Made by a program: the position numbers and the translations under genes. Of a stretch of DNA of 64,000 bases, positions 32,532-45,887 are shown in pieces. Position 1 is the first letter of the stretch. Every line of letters starts with the position of its first letter. Source of the DNA: Antedon mediterranea (taxonomy: Eukaryota; Echinodermata; Crinoidea; Comatulida; Antedonidae); NCBI RefSeq assembly GCF_964355755.1, contig NC_092678.1, positions 18,388,922-18,452,921 on the forward strand, given 5' to 3'. The notes under the pieces are model-generated. The model saw nothing but the letters and a program-made list of their open reading frames with translations. It made no database searches and was not told the DNA's origin.

Positions 32532-35362
32532 GTAAGTTAACATGTTAAACGTTCAAAATCAAAATGTTACATGTCGTTTTTATTTATTACAATCATTTAT
32601 ATGTTCTCGTATTCTTCATTGTTGGTTTTCATCTCTTTGTGTTCCATAGCAGTTTAGTATAAAATATAGATTTTTCCTTTCGTAAAGCTCATTAAAAATT
32701 AATGTGCATTATTGTGAACGGAGCGTTCATAAGTTGGTATAGTCCATTTCTTTATATAGGTATATACTGTACTTATACAAATTTAACAGGTATGTGCAGT
32801 ATAATATGCACTCGAAATTAATTTGTTTGGTTGTGCTCTGTGCATATGGCGAAGTTTGCAGTCTCGAATGACCATTAAATGTTGAAAGCAAAATAGACAT
32901 GACATTACCGGTATTACTGTCTCAGGGCAGTTAGAGGATGTATGTAACATTGATCACTGTCAGTAAAATAAAGAACAAGCCATTTGGTTTTCTGAAAATG
33001 GGTTTCTGTTAGAGCAATTTGTTCTACTGTGTGAAAAAATTATTGTGTTAAAAATTTACTCCTAGAACAAGTAAAGAAACACAAATTTCAATTGACATAC
33101 ACGGTACATTGTACAAGTCGTTTTATGTTGGTTCAACAGGGTTTGCCTGTAGGTTTTTTGGGAGTTTTGCAGAGTTTATCACATTTTTAACCAAAATAGG
33201 AGTGTCACAACACAAATTTCAGTCATATGCTACTGTACATGCTTTAATAACTTTTATTTCGATTTGATAGAGGTTTGTTATATTTTATTGGGAGGGTAGC
33301 AGGGTACATTGATAATTTTTAACCAAAACATTATATTTTACCAGAAAATACGTAGAAAGCATTCTAACATACGGTAATAATATTTATTGACATACAGTAA
33401 GAAAACTATATATACCTGTACCTACAATACATCAGTGGCTCTCAATACTATATTTAGATTTTGATAGCAAACAAAATAATTTGACATTTCTCAAGAGTTG
33501 CTATCTGATAACTCAAGTATAATTATTTATTGTCAGTAAGTTTATCTAATTGATTTAAAGGTTTACATATGTACATTGATTCTATTTAAATCTTGTCTGA
33601 TATATAAAATCCCATTTAAAAACATTGGTCGCCCCTTTTGTTTTCTTCCATTGTTCTTTAAAAGCTACTTTACTATTTCAGGGATATGTACTGTATGGCT
33701 CAATCTTTTGTTAAACTTGATTATTTATGTATTTAAACCACACAATACTGTACATATACTTTACTTGACTATTCCACTGGTAATTGTCAATGTTATCCGA
33801 AAAGAGCTGGTTTTTAGTGAAAAGAAATATTGTATTTTTTGTGTAAAATGACATTTGACATGTATTGTACTGTAGAGGTGCCTGGAAAGTCCTTAAAGTT
33901 TAAACATGAAATGTGTCCTGGTTACTGACATTTACCTGATGGTAGCACATAATATACCTTTTATCCAACAAAACTTTACAACAGTGTAGAGTAGGCCTAC
34001 TGTACCGTACATGCTGAAAATATCTCTCAACTACAGTTTTTTGTATTGTGTAGTCATTTTTGACTAATTTTAATCTTCCTTAAGGGCCTCTTCATGTTGA
34101 GTTCTGTCAACAATGGCATTAATTCTGAGATGGCCCAATATACACTGGGGTAACCTCATACTTAACCGAACAAATTATTAAGTTTTAACTGAATATAAGA
34201 CACATGATAAGCCAGTTTCATTTGTACGCCGGACCTCCATTAGTTGTAAGCCCTGCCAAGTACACTTTTTGTACTGTACCACCAGGACTATTTTCGGGGA
34301 GGGCTTTGAATCTGGCTGTACTGTATGCTGATTCGTTAGCTACATGGCTTTGTCACTCCAGCCTTGGTGTTCAGTCACTCAACTCAACTATTTCTCAAAT
34401 ATACTGGTGTTATGTTTGGAAACATACAGTGCTGATTGTTAAATGCTTTAAAAAATTATCCTTGTTAATTTCTAAATTATAATCTTAAAATTTTGTGAAC
34501 TAATGTTCTAAGATATTTTTAATGAGTTTCTGGCGTCATTATAAGACCACATTAACAGCATGCTTTGGCAAGTGTGTACAGTGGATGGTTAATGTCATAC
34601 AGACGTATTCCATCCTTGATATTAATTACTTTGGAGAACATCTACAGCTTGCTAAAATGCTAATGTTGTTATGCGTTTAATGTTTATGTCATGACAACAC
34701 ATCATACTGTAGGGAAACATGAACACTTTGAATTTTATTATTCATAAATGGTTTTCTAATAAAAATACACGGTGTTCTATAATTTGATACAGTGATTCTG
34801 AATGTTATGCTTTTTTTTAAATACACAATACAGTACATAATTATTTGATACACAGTATGATTTACATGAGATGAGGTGTACAGTACTGTACCTTAGTAAT
34901 AAAATCTGTAGTACTGTCGTAGTCCCCATTTAGACTTTTTTTTGACTAGGGTAAGTTGGTTCCCATCAAAGTTTGTGATACATTTATCAATTAAAAACCA
35001 ACTTTAGGTATTTGGTGATACTTTAACTAATAATCTATGGATGTACCGTAATTGTGCCCAATTGAAGTGGTGATTGGAGGCAACCTACTGTACCCTCAAG
35101 CATTTTTACCTATCCAAATTTCATCCAAGCTGAGGGGATACATTTAAGAACTATTTATTTTCCCCACCCTTTCTTAATTTGTTGACAATATTGCTTTTTC
35201 TTTTTCTAGTACTGTACATTAAGCAAAAACCTCTAACCAACCATACTGAAGATTATAAGTGATTAATGGTATTTTAGGGTCACCTTATAGTTTTAATGTA
35301 GGCCCCTCTATCATACTGATACTGGTTTTCAGACTTATCATAACCTGGAATAGACTACAGTA

Positions 35363-35646
35363 AAGCCTGGTTTCCATAAAATCGCTACACCGTGTTGCCG
35401 ACTGCTGTCGCCGACACAGCGTAGCGATTCTATGGAAACGTTAGAATTTATCAAGGATCTAGTACGCGAGCGCTAATTATTCTTTTTTACACGCGTATAC
35501 GACAAAATCGGCAAAGTTGAACATGGTTGAACTTTGCCGATTTTTCTGCGATGAATCGGGGAGACCTCCCTGATGCGCGTCGGCGACATCTGCGCGTGTA
35601 GCGATTTCAATGGAAACGGTGTAGCAATTTTATTGAAACCAGGCTT
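35363..35646. mobile_element. 284-bp MITE with TA target duplication
   Basis: AAGCCTGGTTTCCATAAAAT and ATTTTATTGAAACCAGGCTT are near-perfect inverted ends with TA on both sides. Subterminal CGCTACACCGTG is matched by ACGGTGTAGC. The centre carries a hairpin with 13-bp arms, AATCGGCAAAGTT and AACTTTGCCGATT (35506-35543). It is GC-richer and CpG-richer than the intron around it. Confidence 0.85.
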
Positions 35647-35999
35647 TACATGCACAGTACTACTCGAGGCTCACAGTTCAGTATGCCATATGTAGATAAT
35701 GATTTGGTCAATGTATTCTGAACAATTTTGTTACTGTAGTGAACCACATAAGCAATACATTGTAATATACAGTGTACACTATAATAACAAGCTTCAGGAT
35801 ATACAGTACTGTACATTGCTATATACACACAGTATAAGCTATGCACACTTGAATTTAACGATACTTTAATATGTTAATTGCATTGATGACATATGTGTGT
35901 GCTGTAAGATAGCTCTTCACAAGTGTCTGTAATCAGTGGCTTTACAACCCACATCATTAGAATGTTTTAGAGACTCCTTGAAAGCATTTAAAGCATTGT

Positions 36000-36420
36000 G
36001 TCAAGTACTGGTTTGCATGTTCAATCTCTTGCAGTACTTTATTGTTAATAAGTTTATGGTCAAATTAGAGAAGAGTGCTGTCAAACGTGAAATGATGATA
36101 TTAATAATCTTTATTTTGAAAGCTTGTTAATGTTAGTGTTGAGTCTAAAGCACTGTTTCGCATGTTCAATCTCTTGCAGTATTTATTGTTAATAGGTTTA
36201 TGATCAAATTAGAGAGAAATACTGTACTGTCAAACGTGAAATGATGTTATTAATAAAATCTTAATTTGGAAGCTTGTACAGTAGTATTGAGTCAGTACTG
36301 TTTGCATGTTCGATCATGTTCAATTGTAGTAATAGGTTTTTAGAGAGAAGTACAGTACTGTCAAATTTGTGAAATGATGATGATTATCAATTTGTTATTT
36401 TGAAATGGAAGTTTGTTCTC
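36000..36420 (+). repeat. Tandem triplication, about 140-bp unit
   Basis: TTTGCATGTTCAATCTCTTG, GTTAATAAGTTTATGGTCAA and CTGTCAAACGTGAAATGATG recur at about 36010, 36150 and 36300, with progressive decay in the third copy. Confidence 0.85.
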
Positions 36421-37054
36421 AAACTGCATGTTCTTCCACGAGGCCGTGAAAGAAATAAGATCCTTATTATTTAAATATTAGAAGTTTCCTAAAAAAAGGT
36501 GTTCTACCCATATTTATCTAAGACTAGGAAGGCGGAGTGCAAATGGTTTACATTGCCTCAACCTCTAGAAAAATATGCTTATATAGTACAAATAACAAAT
36601 TGTACTATGTACAATTCATGTATTTGAAAGAACATGGTAATGTGTTATTCAAACAATATTAAAGCTATTCAATGATTATTGTTTACTACCAACAAATGTA
36701 CAGTATGATGTCAAGGTTGGAATTGCGAGGTCACTAAATTATATTTCTCAATTCAAGGTAAAAAAAGCTAATTATGTTTGAGTTTATGTACTGTAAAAAG
36801 TACTGTCAAAATATATGTTCATTTATTACTGGTAATACTGTAATTTCACCGCCAATTATTGAGAATTCAAGTTTACAATTGTGCAGCTGTGTACAGTAAT
36901 ACTGTAAATGCATGGTTGTGAGTTCAAAGTTCAAAGACATGGGCTTATATCCGAGGACCGAAAAAATATTGAGTAATAACATAGAATTACAGCATTTGCA
37001 TATTTACTTTATTCTGAAGGCGAGTCAGGTACAGTTAGTCATTGTACTTATGGA

Positions 37055-37140
37055 GACTAATTTTTGCCTCACTTACCCGGATAAACCGATAACAGCCTTT
37101 TCTCCTCAAAACAACCCTTTCCATAAATGGTACAGTTTGC
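37055..37140 (+). repeat. End of the GATAAACCGACA MITE family
   Basis: CACTTACCCGGATAAACCGA followed by TAACAGCC and CTTTTCTCC matches the left terminus of the element at 40340-40606. Confidence 0.5.
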
Positions 37141-38855
37141 AAAACACGCTCTCAAGTGAGAGAGTCTCTTCAACTTACATTGTCTCGAATTGCTTTACTA
37201 TAATTGATCAATTATAATATAATAATAGCAAACGATTTTATACTGTATTATAGTTTAGGAAAACCATAGCATTCCAAATGTATTCATATATGCTGAAGAA
37301 CATCCTCTCCATAATTTAAAAAGTGGATTTTGTAAGAGTTGATATGTTCTGGTACGGTTGGATGAAAATGTAAGGGCTATTGTCAACTGGCACTTTTATG
37401 TGTATACTCTAGGCTTTCACTAGTAGCTACTGTGTCAATAGAAGCTGTTTGCAGGGCCTACATTACCTGTTGTCTGTGTACAATAGACTTCATTCAATGT
37501 TAGTTTTAAGACGCACCTTAACTTTCTACCATGCCTATATAGGCATACTGATAGACAGAGCATCACACTCGTACCTCCATGATGAGACTAGAGGAAACAC
37601 ATTATTTGCAGACCTTTTTTACCCATATTTAAAATCTACCGTACGGTTAACCTCATGTACCTTTATTTATTTCTGACCTGAATTTAGTAATTACATAGGC
37701 ATCAACAAAATATGAATATAATACTGTGATATTTTCAAAATAGATATGGATGTTTTTTTTTAGCCATACAGAAGAGTAGAAATGATAATATTACAGTAGA
37801 GATAGTTAGATTTGATATTTGTGGACTATACCATTTGTGGAGTAGGGTGTTTTTGTTGGTTTACCACACTGTATACAATTATAAGTTTGTGTCAAAGTAA
37901 CCATCCATTTGATCTTCTTAATTTTGTCCTAAATACAAATACAAGTTATTTTATCTGATTCTTATTAATTCTGAAACAGTCGTCTGCTTTTACTAGGAAC
38001 GCTTCAATTATACATTAATAATACATTTGGGAATTAATCCTCAACGATGAACGATTGAAGAAAAATTGATAAATGTCTTAAACAATTCATTAACTGACCA
38101 ACAGGCGTTCTGAAAGTAGTAGTCATCGCAAATATGTGTTGAAAGTTTAATAATCATTCGGAAATTACTTGCTCCCGGTTTTCTCGTAAATATGACTTGT
38201 ATATAGGACGACAAAAGTTATGTTAATTTGTTGTTCAATACCTGTACCATATTGTTTATTAGAAGTTGCTGTTTTCTTTTGGTAAATAACACAGTGAAAA
38301 GGCTTAAAATCTAAATAAAGAGCCTCCATAAAAACTATCCATCTCTTGTTTATGTGTCAGTAAAGTTTAGTAATTCCGAACATGTTTTAAATGGTAAAAA
38401 TGGTAAATTTGTACATGTATCAAGAAAAGTCTGGTTTGTAGCGAGTTCCCGGTTTTTAGAAAAGCCTGTGTTGGGAGAATTTACAGTATTTTTAAATAGA
38501 ATATGTTAAAGTGTCAATTCAATCCATTTTTTTTAATTCAAAGCCATTGTTAAGCAAATCTTTTGTGAATAATAATTGTGGGAAAACTTTCAGTGTTCCG
38601 GAACAGTTTTAAGCTGTGACGTTTAATCCTTCTGAAGATATAATCAACATTTGTGTTTTTTATACTGATCTTGGCTAGACTGTTACTATATTTAAAAATG
38701 TGTGACGTTTTTATCAGATATTATAGGTTAAATAACACTTAACATAATTTTCATGACTTTTGCTTTCACGCATTAAATTTGTAACAAAAATGTTATCTAC
38801 TATTCTGTTAAAGAAGAGATTTATACATTATCGGGCGAAAACATTAAAAACACCT
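37141..38855. other. Intron, nothing further seen
   Basis: A short frame at 37449-37676 has no recognisable domain. Confidence 0.4.
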
Positions 38856-38856
38856 A

Positions 38857-39085
38857 AAAACCACAGGCCATGAACTTGATAAATCCAACGTCAAGGTTTT
38901 ATGTCGAGAGGACAAATTAATTCCCAGGAAAATAGGGGAGGCTATTTATATTAAGAGAAAATCCAGTCCAACCTTAAACAGAGACAGGGGCCGAGAACTT
39001 TCAAATGTTTCTATCAGTCGTCAGTCAGCCAACACCCGCTGAGGACGGATAATGGTTTCTCCGAAAGTATTACGGAAATTATTTT
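38857..39085 (+). mobile_element. Penelope-like retroelement 3' end (endonuclease tail)
   Basis: One frame reads HELDKSNVKVLCREDKLIPR, then KIGEAIYIKRKSSPTLNRDR and GREL. The VKVLxRE...EAIxIKxxxPTLNRDxG pattern is typical of the C-terminus after the GIY-YIG endonuclease of Penelope-like elements. It is followed by CTGAGGA-CGG...CCGAAAG at 39039-39067, a hammerhead-like core also expected in that group. The reverse transcriptase is missing, so this is a 5'-truncated remnant. Confidence 0.65.
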
Positions 39086-39519
39086 AGTGTGAGTGTCGTA
39101 GAACAGTATTAAACCTTAATTTAATATTCTGTTAAAATCGATTGTCTCTACTGTATTGAAGGCATAGTAAAATGTCACATGTAGTATTATGTTAAGGCTA
39201 CAGTATGCTAATCTTGATACAGGTGTCACATGTTACATATGTTACACTGTATTGCACAATTTGCCTACATGTTTCTGAGTTAATTATAGATACCATACCA
39301 GTGTCAGTTATCTCTACAATAGATGACTAGATAAGTTCTCTGAAACATGTCGTTGCCATCTATTAGGTATACATGTCAATACGCTACTGCAGTAGAATCT
39401 TTTATTACTGTATAATAAAGTTTTTTCCATCTTTCAAAAGAGAATAACGCACATGGCTACTGTATGCCCTTAATCTTCGTCTTACCCCACTTCTTGTTGA
39501 CTTGGATTACTTTCTATAT

Positions 39520-39665
39520 AATAAGTATAAAGAAAGAGGTTTGTGTTGCCCCCAAAGCTCTGCAATTTCTTTCTGGCTATTTATATAATTTTGATTAGCT
39601 TTTATGTTATTCATATCTCTATTGAGATCCAGCCACTGATACCCACATCATCAGTAATTTGCTTT
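39520..39665 (+). repeat. Dispersed retroelement-tail repeat, copy 2
   Basis: GTGTTGCCCCCAAAGCTCTG is a decayed form of GTGTTGCCCGAAAGCTTTG in the copy at 47275. ATCTCTATTGAGATCCAGCC and ACTGATACCCACATCATCAG continue the alignment. Confidence 0.65.
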
Positions 39666-40339
39666 TTGATTCATAAAAAAACTAATTTATAAACTTTTAA
39701 ACAATATTTAGTAACATCCAAGCTAATTATCTCTTGTGAAACTTGTGTCTGGCAATAAATAAAATAAAATGAATTCTCTGAAATCTGTAAAGATAATTAT
39801 CTTTGAAAAAAAAAGTGAAAATAGAATCAAATTACATACCTAATTGAAAAGAGTAACATGTGATTCATCATAGTTACTGTACCTGTCACTTTATGGTCAT
39901 ATTTCTACCAGACAAATTAATATTAATCGCTATATAATATGATGTTATTTTCCAAGAAATAATTTTGTTTCAAAAGCAATAATTGGTCAGATGTTTTCTT
40001 TACTCTGATGCAATTTATACACTGTATGCTATTAATACATTTGAAATGTATGGTCTACTTACGATCCCGACAAGACGGGTGATTACAGGTGATTACAGGT
40101 GATTAGGTGATTTGAGAACACACATTTTTTTTAGGAAAAACTTTACAATAGTAACTACTTTGTCTGTACACTGGATTGTAATGGGATTTTATGTAAAAAA
40201 TTAAGAGTGAATGAGTAGAGAAAAACGTTAATATCAAGATGTAATTGTACAGTACTTACAGTAGGTGTTGTGTTGAAATTAAGTCTTTTTGGTACAGTAG
40301 GCTTAGACTGAGTAAGTGTAGAGCTGTTGGGTTTATCAG

Positions 40340-40606
40340 GGTATGAGAAGAAGTGCTAAACTTACCTAGATAAACCGACAATAGTCTGAGCTCTCCATGG
40401 GGAAGCCTTATATAAGTCGTAACATCTCAGTACAAAAATAAAATTGATGGCATTTGGGACATTCTCACATGAGTGCGTGGATGTGGACTAGTCCATTATA
40501 ATATAGAGGTTTTCTAGGAACTTTAACTTTTCCTATATCTAGGCCCTCCTGAAGAGCACTGGCTATTGTCGGTTTATCCAGGTAATCGGCACCCATAGAC
40601 TACTAA
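40340..40606. mobile_element. MITE of the GATAAACCGACA family, fullest copy
   Basis: Inverted termini TTACCTAGATAAACCGACAA (40362) and TTGTCGGTTTATCCAGGTAA (ending 40585), with weaker matching outward to ATAGACTA. The interior includes ATGTGGACTAGTCCA. Relatives lie at 37055, 43905, 53862, 57930 and 62180. Confidence 0.7.
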
Positions 40607-40711
40607 CTATTGGTTTTTGTAATTTTGCTCTTTTTTTTGGAATGAAAAACATAATTTTTATATGATGTATGAATTTAGAAATTTACAATTGGAATAAAAA
40701 ACTTGGTAAAA

Positions 40712-42031
40712 CAGGGCTGAGCGAACCCACTTGCCCGACGCCCGGGACAAGTGTTTTTTACGGTCGGACAACCACATTTGACGTATCCTCTTGTCCGAGG
40801 ACAAGCACTTTTGAAATTCAGGAAATTAAACTAAGAGCACAGAAAACCATGTGCCAACACAGTTAGCCATGTGCATTAATAAAAATAGCAGGCTTCTTCA
40901 AAGCACATTAAACCCAGTGCATTTAATACATCACTGATTGGTCAATGACCCGAGTCACATCATTATAGATTACACGATTTTCTATTTGGGGATGTAATTA
41001 AAACATTTTTGGACCATGCAGTGGTTGAGACATAGGTTAACTGGGTAATTAAAAAAATGCCCAGTTAAAAAGAACCCCCGTAATTAATGGACTCTACCAG
41101 GTATTGTTGATTAAAAATACCATGCATCAAGATGGAAGCTGTATACACGCGAGGAGAGGTAGTAGGCCCAGTATTTAAATTTTTCTCTGTACATCGTGCA
41201 TGGAACGGACAATTGATAAAGTGGTTTCATAGGGAAAAGAATGTTTTTTATAAATTTACCTGTGAAATGCAACAAGCTATTTTATTTAGTGAATTGGATA
41301 ATAACAAAAACATCCTCTCTCCGTCCGTACAGAAGTTGTAGAGTAGGAGGCCTAACTTTTCTACTAGAGTAAGGATGGCCTGGGGCCAGGAGGTATTTTT
41401 CTCTCTCTCCGTGGTGACGGTCTAAGGCCTAGTGTCTGGATGGCAAGCTATTGGGCCTAGCCAGACCTACATTAATTCGGTATTATTTGTTAACTAATTA
41501 TGCCTGGACAAAATAATTATTTTTAAAAATAATTTTAATTATGCCTGAACAAAATAAAAATTATTTAAAAAAATAATTTAAATATACATAGCTAGCCGGC
41601 ATAGCTACAGTAGGCAAAGATCAGTTCACATGTATGACTAGGCTATGATACGTTTGTACAGTATATAATATTAATAGATACCACAGTTTTTTTGGTAATT
41701 CAATTCTTTTATTTTTTATTTACTAACTACTATTTATTAATTAGGCCTACAGACAGTACTCTACACACTGTTGTGTTAATGAAATAAAACCTAAAAATTA
41801 CCGTTATTTTTATCAAAATATTGAGCAGGCTAAAAAAGTCTAGGCTAGGCCTATAAACTGCTAAATTTTAAATAGACAATAAACACTTGCGTGACATTTG
41901 TCGACACTTGTGTAATTTTTTGCCTATTGCGCAATAAAGAGGGACAAGTACATTTTTTTCTCGGACAAGTGAATTCCGTGCAGGTACTTGTCCGGGGACA
42001 AGTGAAAGAAATTGAAATTCCCTCACCCCTG
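40712..42031. mobile_element. hAT-like non-autonomous element (tentative)
   Basis: CAGGGCTGAGCGAA at the left and TTCCCTCACCCCTG at the right are imperfect inverted ends of the CAGGGGTGxGxAA type common in hAT elements. Both ends hold several copies of GGACAAGTG/CACTTGTCC. I could not find a clear 8-bp target duplication. A 69-codon frame inside (41132-41341, MEAVYTRGEVVGPVFKFF...) matches no transposase I know. Confidence 0.45.
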
Positions 42032-42736
42032 TAAAAGCTTTAAAGATTTGGTTTGTTAAAAAGAAATGTCTAAAATTCATTTAGTATTTCAAACCAGATA
42101 AATATCAGTAATCAACCATTGTTATTATTAGTAAATGGATTTAATTAATGCATGAAATCCAACGTTTACAATGCGTCTGTTAATCGCAATGTATGTTTGT
42201 TGTTCATATTGAAAAGGTCATGACTAGAGTTTGTCTGAATATTGACCATTTGAATGAGATCATTTGAATGAGATCATTAACATGAATTATTGGAGAGGTT
42301 AATTAAGCTGATGCGTTGCCTCATTCTCGACAGGGTAAAAATAGCATCAAACATTGTATTTTTGAAAGAGAAATGATTAAGTACTGTAGTTATAACACTA
42401 CATAAATAGTATTCTGAAATTATTCTATTAGCTACTTGTACAATAGGTAGCACGCACAGGGAGAATATCATTATAATATTTAACATTACAATGTCTGTAC
42501 ACCTGCATGGCTAAGTATTGTACATACTCTTTGTGAATTTCAACAAGGAATTTAAGATATGGAAGAAATATTTAGAATATAAAATAAGGAATATTACGTT
42601 TAAAAAATAAATGAACACAAACCAGATGTAAAACCAAAGGATCAAATATAATTGAACATCTCCTTTTCAGGAGATATCCACTATTAAAGGAAGAACAATA
42701 CAGTTACAGTATCTCTCCCAAAACAGGACACACTTA

Positions 42737-43650
42737 CGCCCGTATTCTTAAACCAGACATTAGTCATAGTTCGAGCTAAAACTAAAAAAATGACGTCATT
42801 TTAATTCATAAACCGAACTTCAACTAAATCACCGACTAAATCAGGCCAACCTCGACTAAATCGAGACGGATTTTGATCGATTTTTTTAGTCCTGGAGGGG
42901 GCAGGCTAAATGGTCGACTAAATGGTTTTTAAACGATGTTTATAAAAAATGTAACAGTCATTGAGTTGTTATATTGGCCAGATATTGAAGAATGAAATAT
43001 CTATATTCATATTAGCTTAATTAAATATGCATTGGTATAAGTTATAATAATGAAAATCAACTTTATTTACAACTGTATACAAATTACATTATTTTCTTTG
43101 CGCAAGTCCGACTTGAGCTACGTCACGCCATAGCAACAATGGGAGATGCGGCAATTCACCACGCGATGGAATGTTTAGGGGCCTAGCGCTTTCTTGTCAC
43201 GCTATGAAGTGCGTGGTTCGTCGCGATCATACTTTGTCTGGGGGCCTAGAAAATATAAAAGTTACCGTACCGCCATGGTTCCTAAATATATTTTGAAGAT
43301 TTATTTTGTTGTTAATCAAATATACTTCACTGTTAAATTAATACTGATATTGTTCTAATAATTAACGATTAAAATTATTTTTCATGTATATAGTCCTGAT
43401 GCGTAAAAAGTGTTGTAAGAAATGGAAAGTGATATCAATGCGCAAAATTTTGTCTGCTCCTCAAATACTCTCTTGTCATTGGCCAATGTATAGCCTTTGT
43501 GCAACTCGACTAAAAGCTCGACTTCATTAAGTCGAACTGAAAACTTCGACTACTTCGTTTTTGAATCGAATTTGAAGTAATAGCTCGTACTACGACTTTT
43601 TCAAGTCGAACTTCGAACTACGACTAAAGTCCGGTTTAAGAATACGGGCG
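42737..43650. mobile_element. 914-bp Harbinger-like element with TTA target duplication
   Basis: CGCCCGTATTCTTAAACCAG and CCGGTTTAAGAATACGGGCG are matching termini, flanked by TTA on both sides (42734-42736, 43651-43653). Inside both ends, CGACTAAA and CTTCGAC motifs recur many times in inverted arrangement, giving long imperfect hairpins. TTA duplications point to PIF/Harbinger. No transposase is encoded. Confidence 0.85.
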
Positions 43651-43904
43651 TTAGGCTGGGCTAATATGTCTGGTTTTATAGAAAGTCTGGTATTTAGAAT
43701 TGTGTTTTAAATAGTAAGAAAGATTTTAGGACTTCTGGAAAATCTGGTTTATAGTGGAGTTTTCCATGTGTTTCCAGTAAGGATTTGGATGTTTCCCCCT
43801 TCCACACCTCTTGGGCAATCCAGGTTTACAGCTAGGCCCAAAATACTATAAACTATTTAAAATAAATTAGTTCTTGAATATTCAATTTTTACTAATTTTT
43901 ATAG

Positions 43905-44040
43905 TCTATTTTGTGCCCATTTACTTGGATAAACCAATACTAGCCCTTTTCCCATGAAGTGAGGCACAAATACAAAATGGAAAATTGTTATTGGGATATT
44001 GATTATTTCAATGGGACAGTCCGCTATGGCCACCCAATCA
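43905..44040 (+). repeat. Fragment of the GATAAACCGACA MITE family
   Basis: TAGTCTATTTTGTGCCCATT then TACTTGGATAAACCAATACT and AGCCCTTTTCCC align with 37055 and 40340. Confidence 0.5.
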
Positions 44041-44587
44041 TTGAAACATTCCAACGTATTTCTTTTCCTACCTGTATACATATATATATAATCGTGTAGA
44101 CATTTTTAAAATTACTTATTTGTGTTTATAAACGGGGTAATACAAAATGTCTTGTCGGTCTAAATTTGAAAAAGATAAATATTTTCCTCTAATTTGTAGG
44201 GAAACTTCATTTGACATGACTGTGACCTTTCATGACGCCTATATGCCCAATCCAGCCGTCATCTTCAAACTATCGCAATGTCCAATGGTCAGTTAACCGT
44301 CACTGAATGTATTCAATTAATTAGCGGCAATTCATGGTTCAATAGAATTAATAATACTTATTGCAAATTTCGTCACATGTGGATTAGTGTATTGTCCTTT
44401 TGCTTCAGTGAATATATTGTTCCAGCGCAGCCTAGTGAGCACTCTATTCATGCTTGAGTGATTTTGCCACGCGACACTGTGTACATGTCGCGTTTAATGC
44501 GTTTTGGCTCCTATTGGAATGCTTGGACACAGACAGGTATGCCTAGGAAATATTGGCTATTGCTGGAGTAGATTTTCTTTTGTCTAA

Positions 44588-44884
44588 AGCCTAGATCGCG
44601 CTGGATTTTATTTGGTCAAAGTGACCAAGAAAAGTCCAATCCCAACATAAAATTTCCTGAAGGTTAAATTACCCAACTCTGATGGTTAAATTTACCGACC
44701 ACTGCCTGCTCAGTAGAACTTACCATGGTCTCTGGTAAACACATGACCTCACAATGCTAGTCAGTCATAGTTTTTAACAACACTGTTAAACCATGGTAAA
44801 ACTAACTGCGTGAAAGTGCGAACAATGGTCAAATTTTCCAATAGGTCAAATTACCGTGGTTAATTTAGCAGTGTGAACAAGGCT
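44588..44884. mobile_element. 297-bp MITE with TAA target duplication
   Basis: AGCCTAGATCGCGCTGG and GCAGTGTGAACAAGGCT are imperfect inverted ends flanked by TAA (44585-44587, 44885-44887). The interior repeats GGTAAATTTAACC-like words. It is possibly Harbinger-related. Confidence 0.55.
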
Positions 44885-45887
44885 TAATTGAACCAAGGCA
44901 ATCAAACAACACAAAGAGTTTATCTGTAGCTGCGACTCTATCAGTTCCACGCTCCCGGAAATAAGACTATGTTGTAGTTAGATTACTGTACACTTTCCTG
45001 TTAAAAAAAACTTTTTTTCGTTTTTTAATTTAGAAAAAGCACAACCTGCCCTTTTTATATTTAAAGCATCTTAATATCAAATGTTTTTACCAAAGGTTAC
45101 TCATTTACTGTATGTTTCAATCTTTAGTATGTAGTAATATTGGATTGTTTTGATCGGTTCTAATTTGCAGTATATTTAATTATCCTTACTTTACCGTATT
45201 GTCTCCAACAACACAATAAATTAAGTACTGAGAAACAACAGACAAATATTTAGCAAAATGCATTTTCCTGAAGTGGAACATAAAAAGCAACATGAACAAA
45301 AAAATATGAATAGAAATGACATTAAATAAGCTATTTGTAATTTTGATATTCATTTTATTATTATTCACTTTTGCCACATAAATATTTACAAAACGATTGG
45401 TTTGCTTATAAGGAAGACATTTGGAACAGTTTACATTTTACCAGCAACCTGACTTTTAGACGATAGATTTCTAGTTGACTATTAACAAAAAAAAAAAAAA
45501 TGCAGTTTTATCAGAGGTAAATTCATTTTTTAGATCTAATGTTTGTATGGTAAAACTGAAATATTATTATGTAAAATTAAAACAGTTTTAAAAATAATTT
45601 TTTTGGGAAGAAATATTTAAGGTACACCACATCCAAAATGTTATCTTTAATGTAATCTGCGAACCCCACCTTCAAATAGAAGAATCTCAACAACATACGA
45701 TTATTTCATGAACACTCAATATATTTCTGATTACATGAATTATCAAATTGCTTATTAATTATGAAAAACAGGCCTTTCATGCCCGTTGAGATGACATTCA
45801 TCACATTCAAACATGTGACAATCTTCTGATAATGAAAGCAGATGAATTTTTAAAAATTGTTGAAATGTATTTTAGTGCTTTTAAAAC

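Noticed and set aside
40362-40585. Second Kv4 exon
   Set aside because: I looked for a YGDMVP/S6-encoding exon in this and other intron segments. These are MITE sequences with no such frame.
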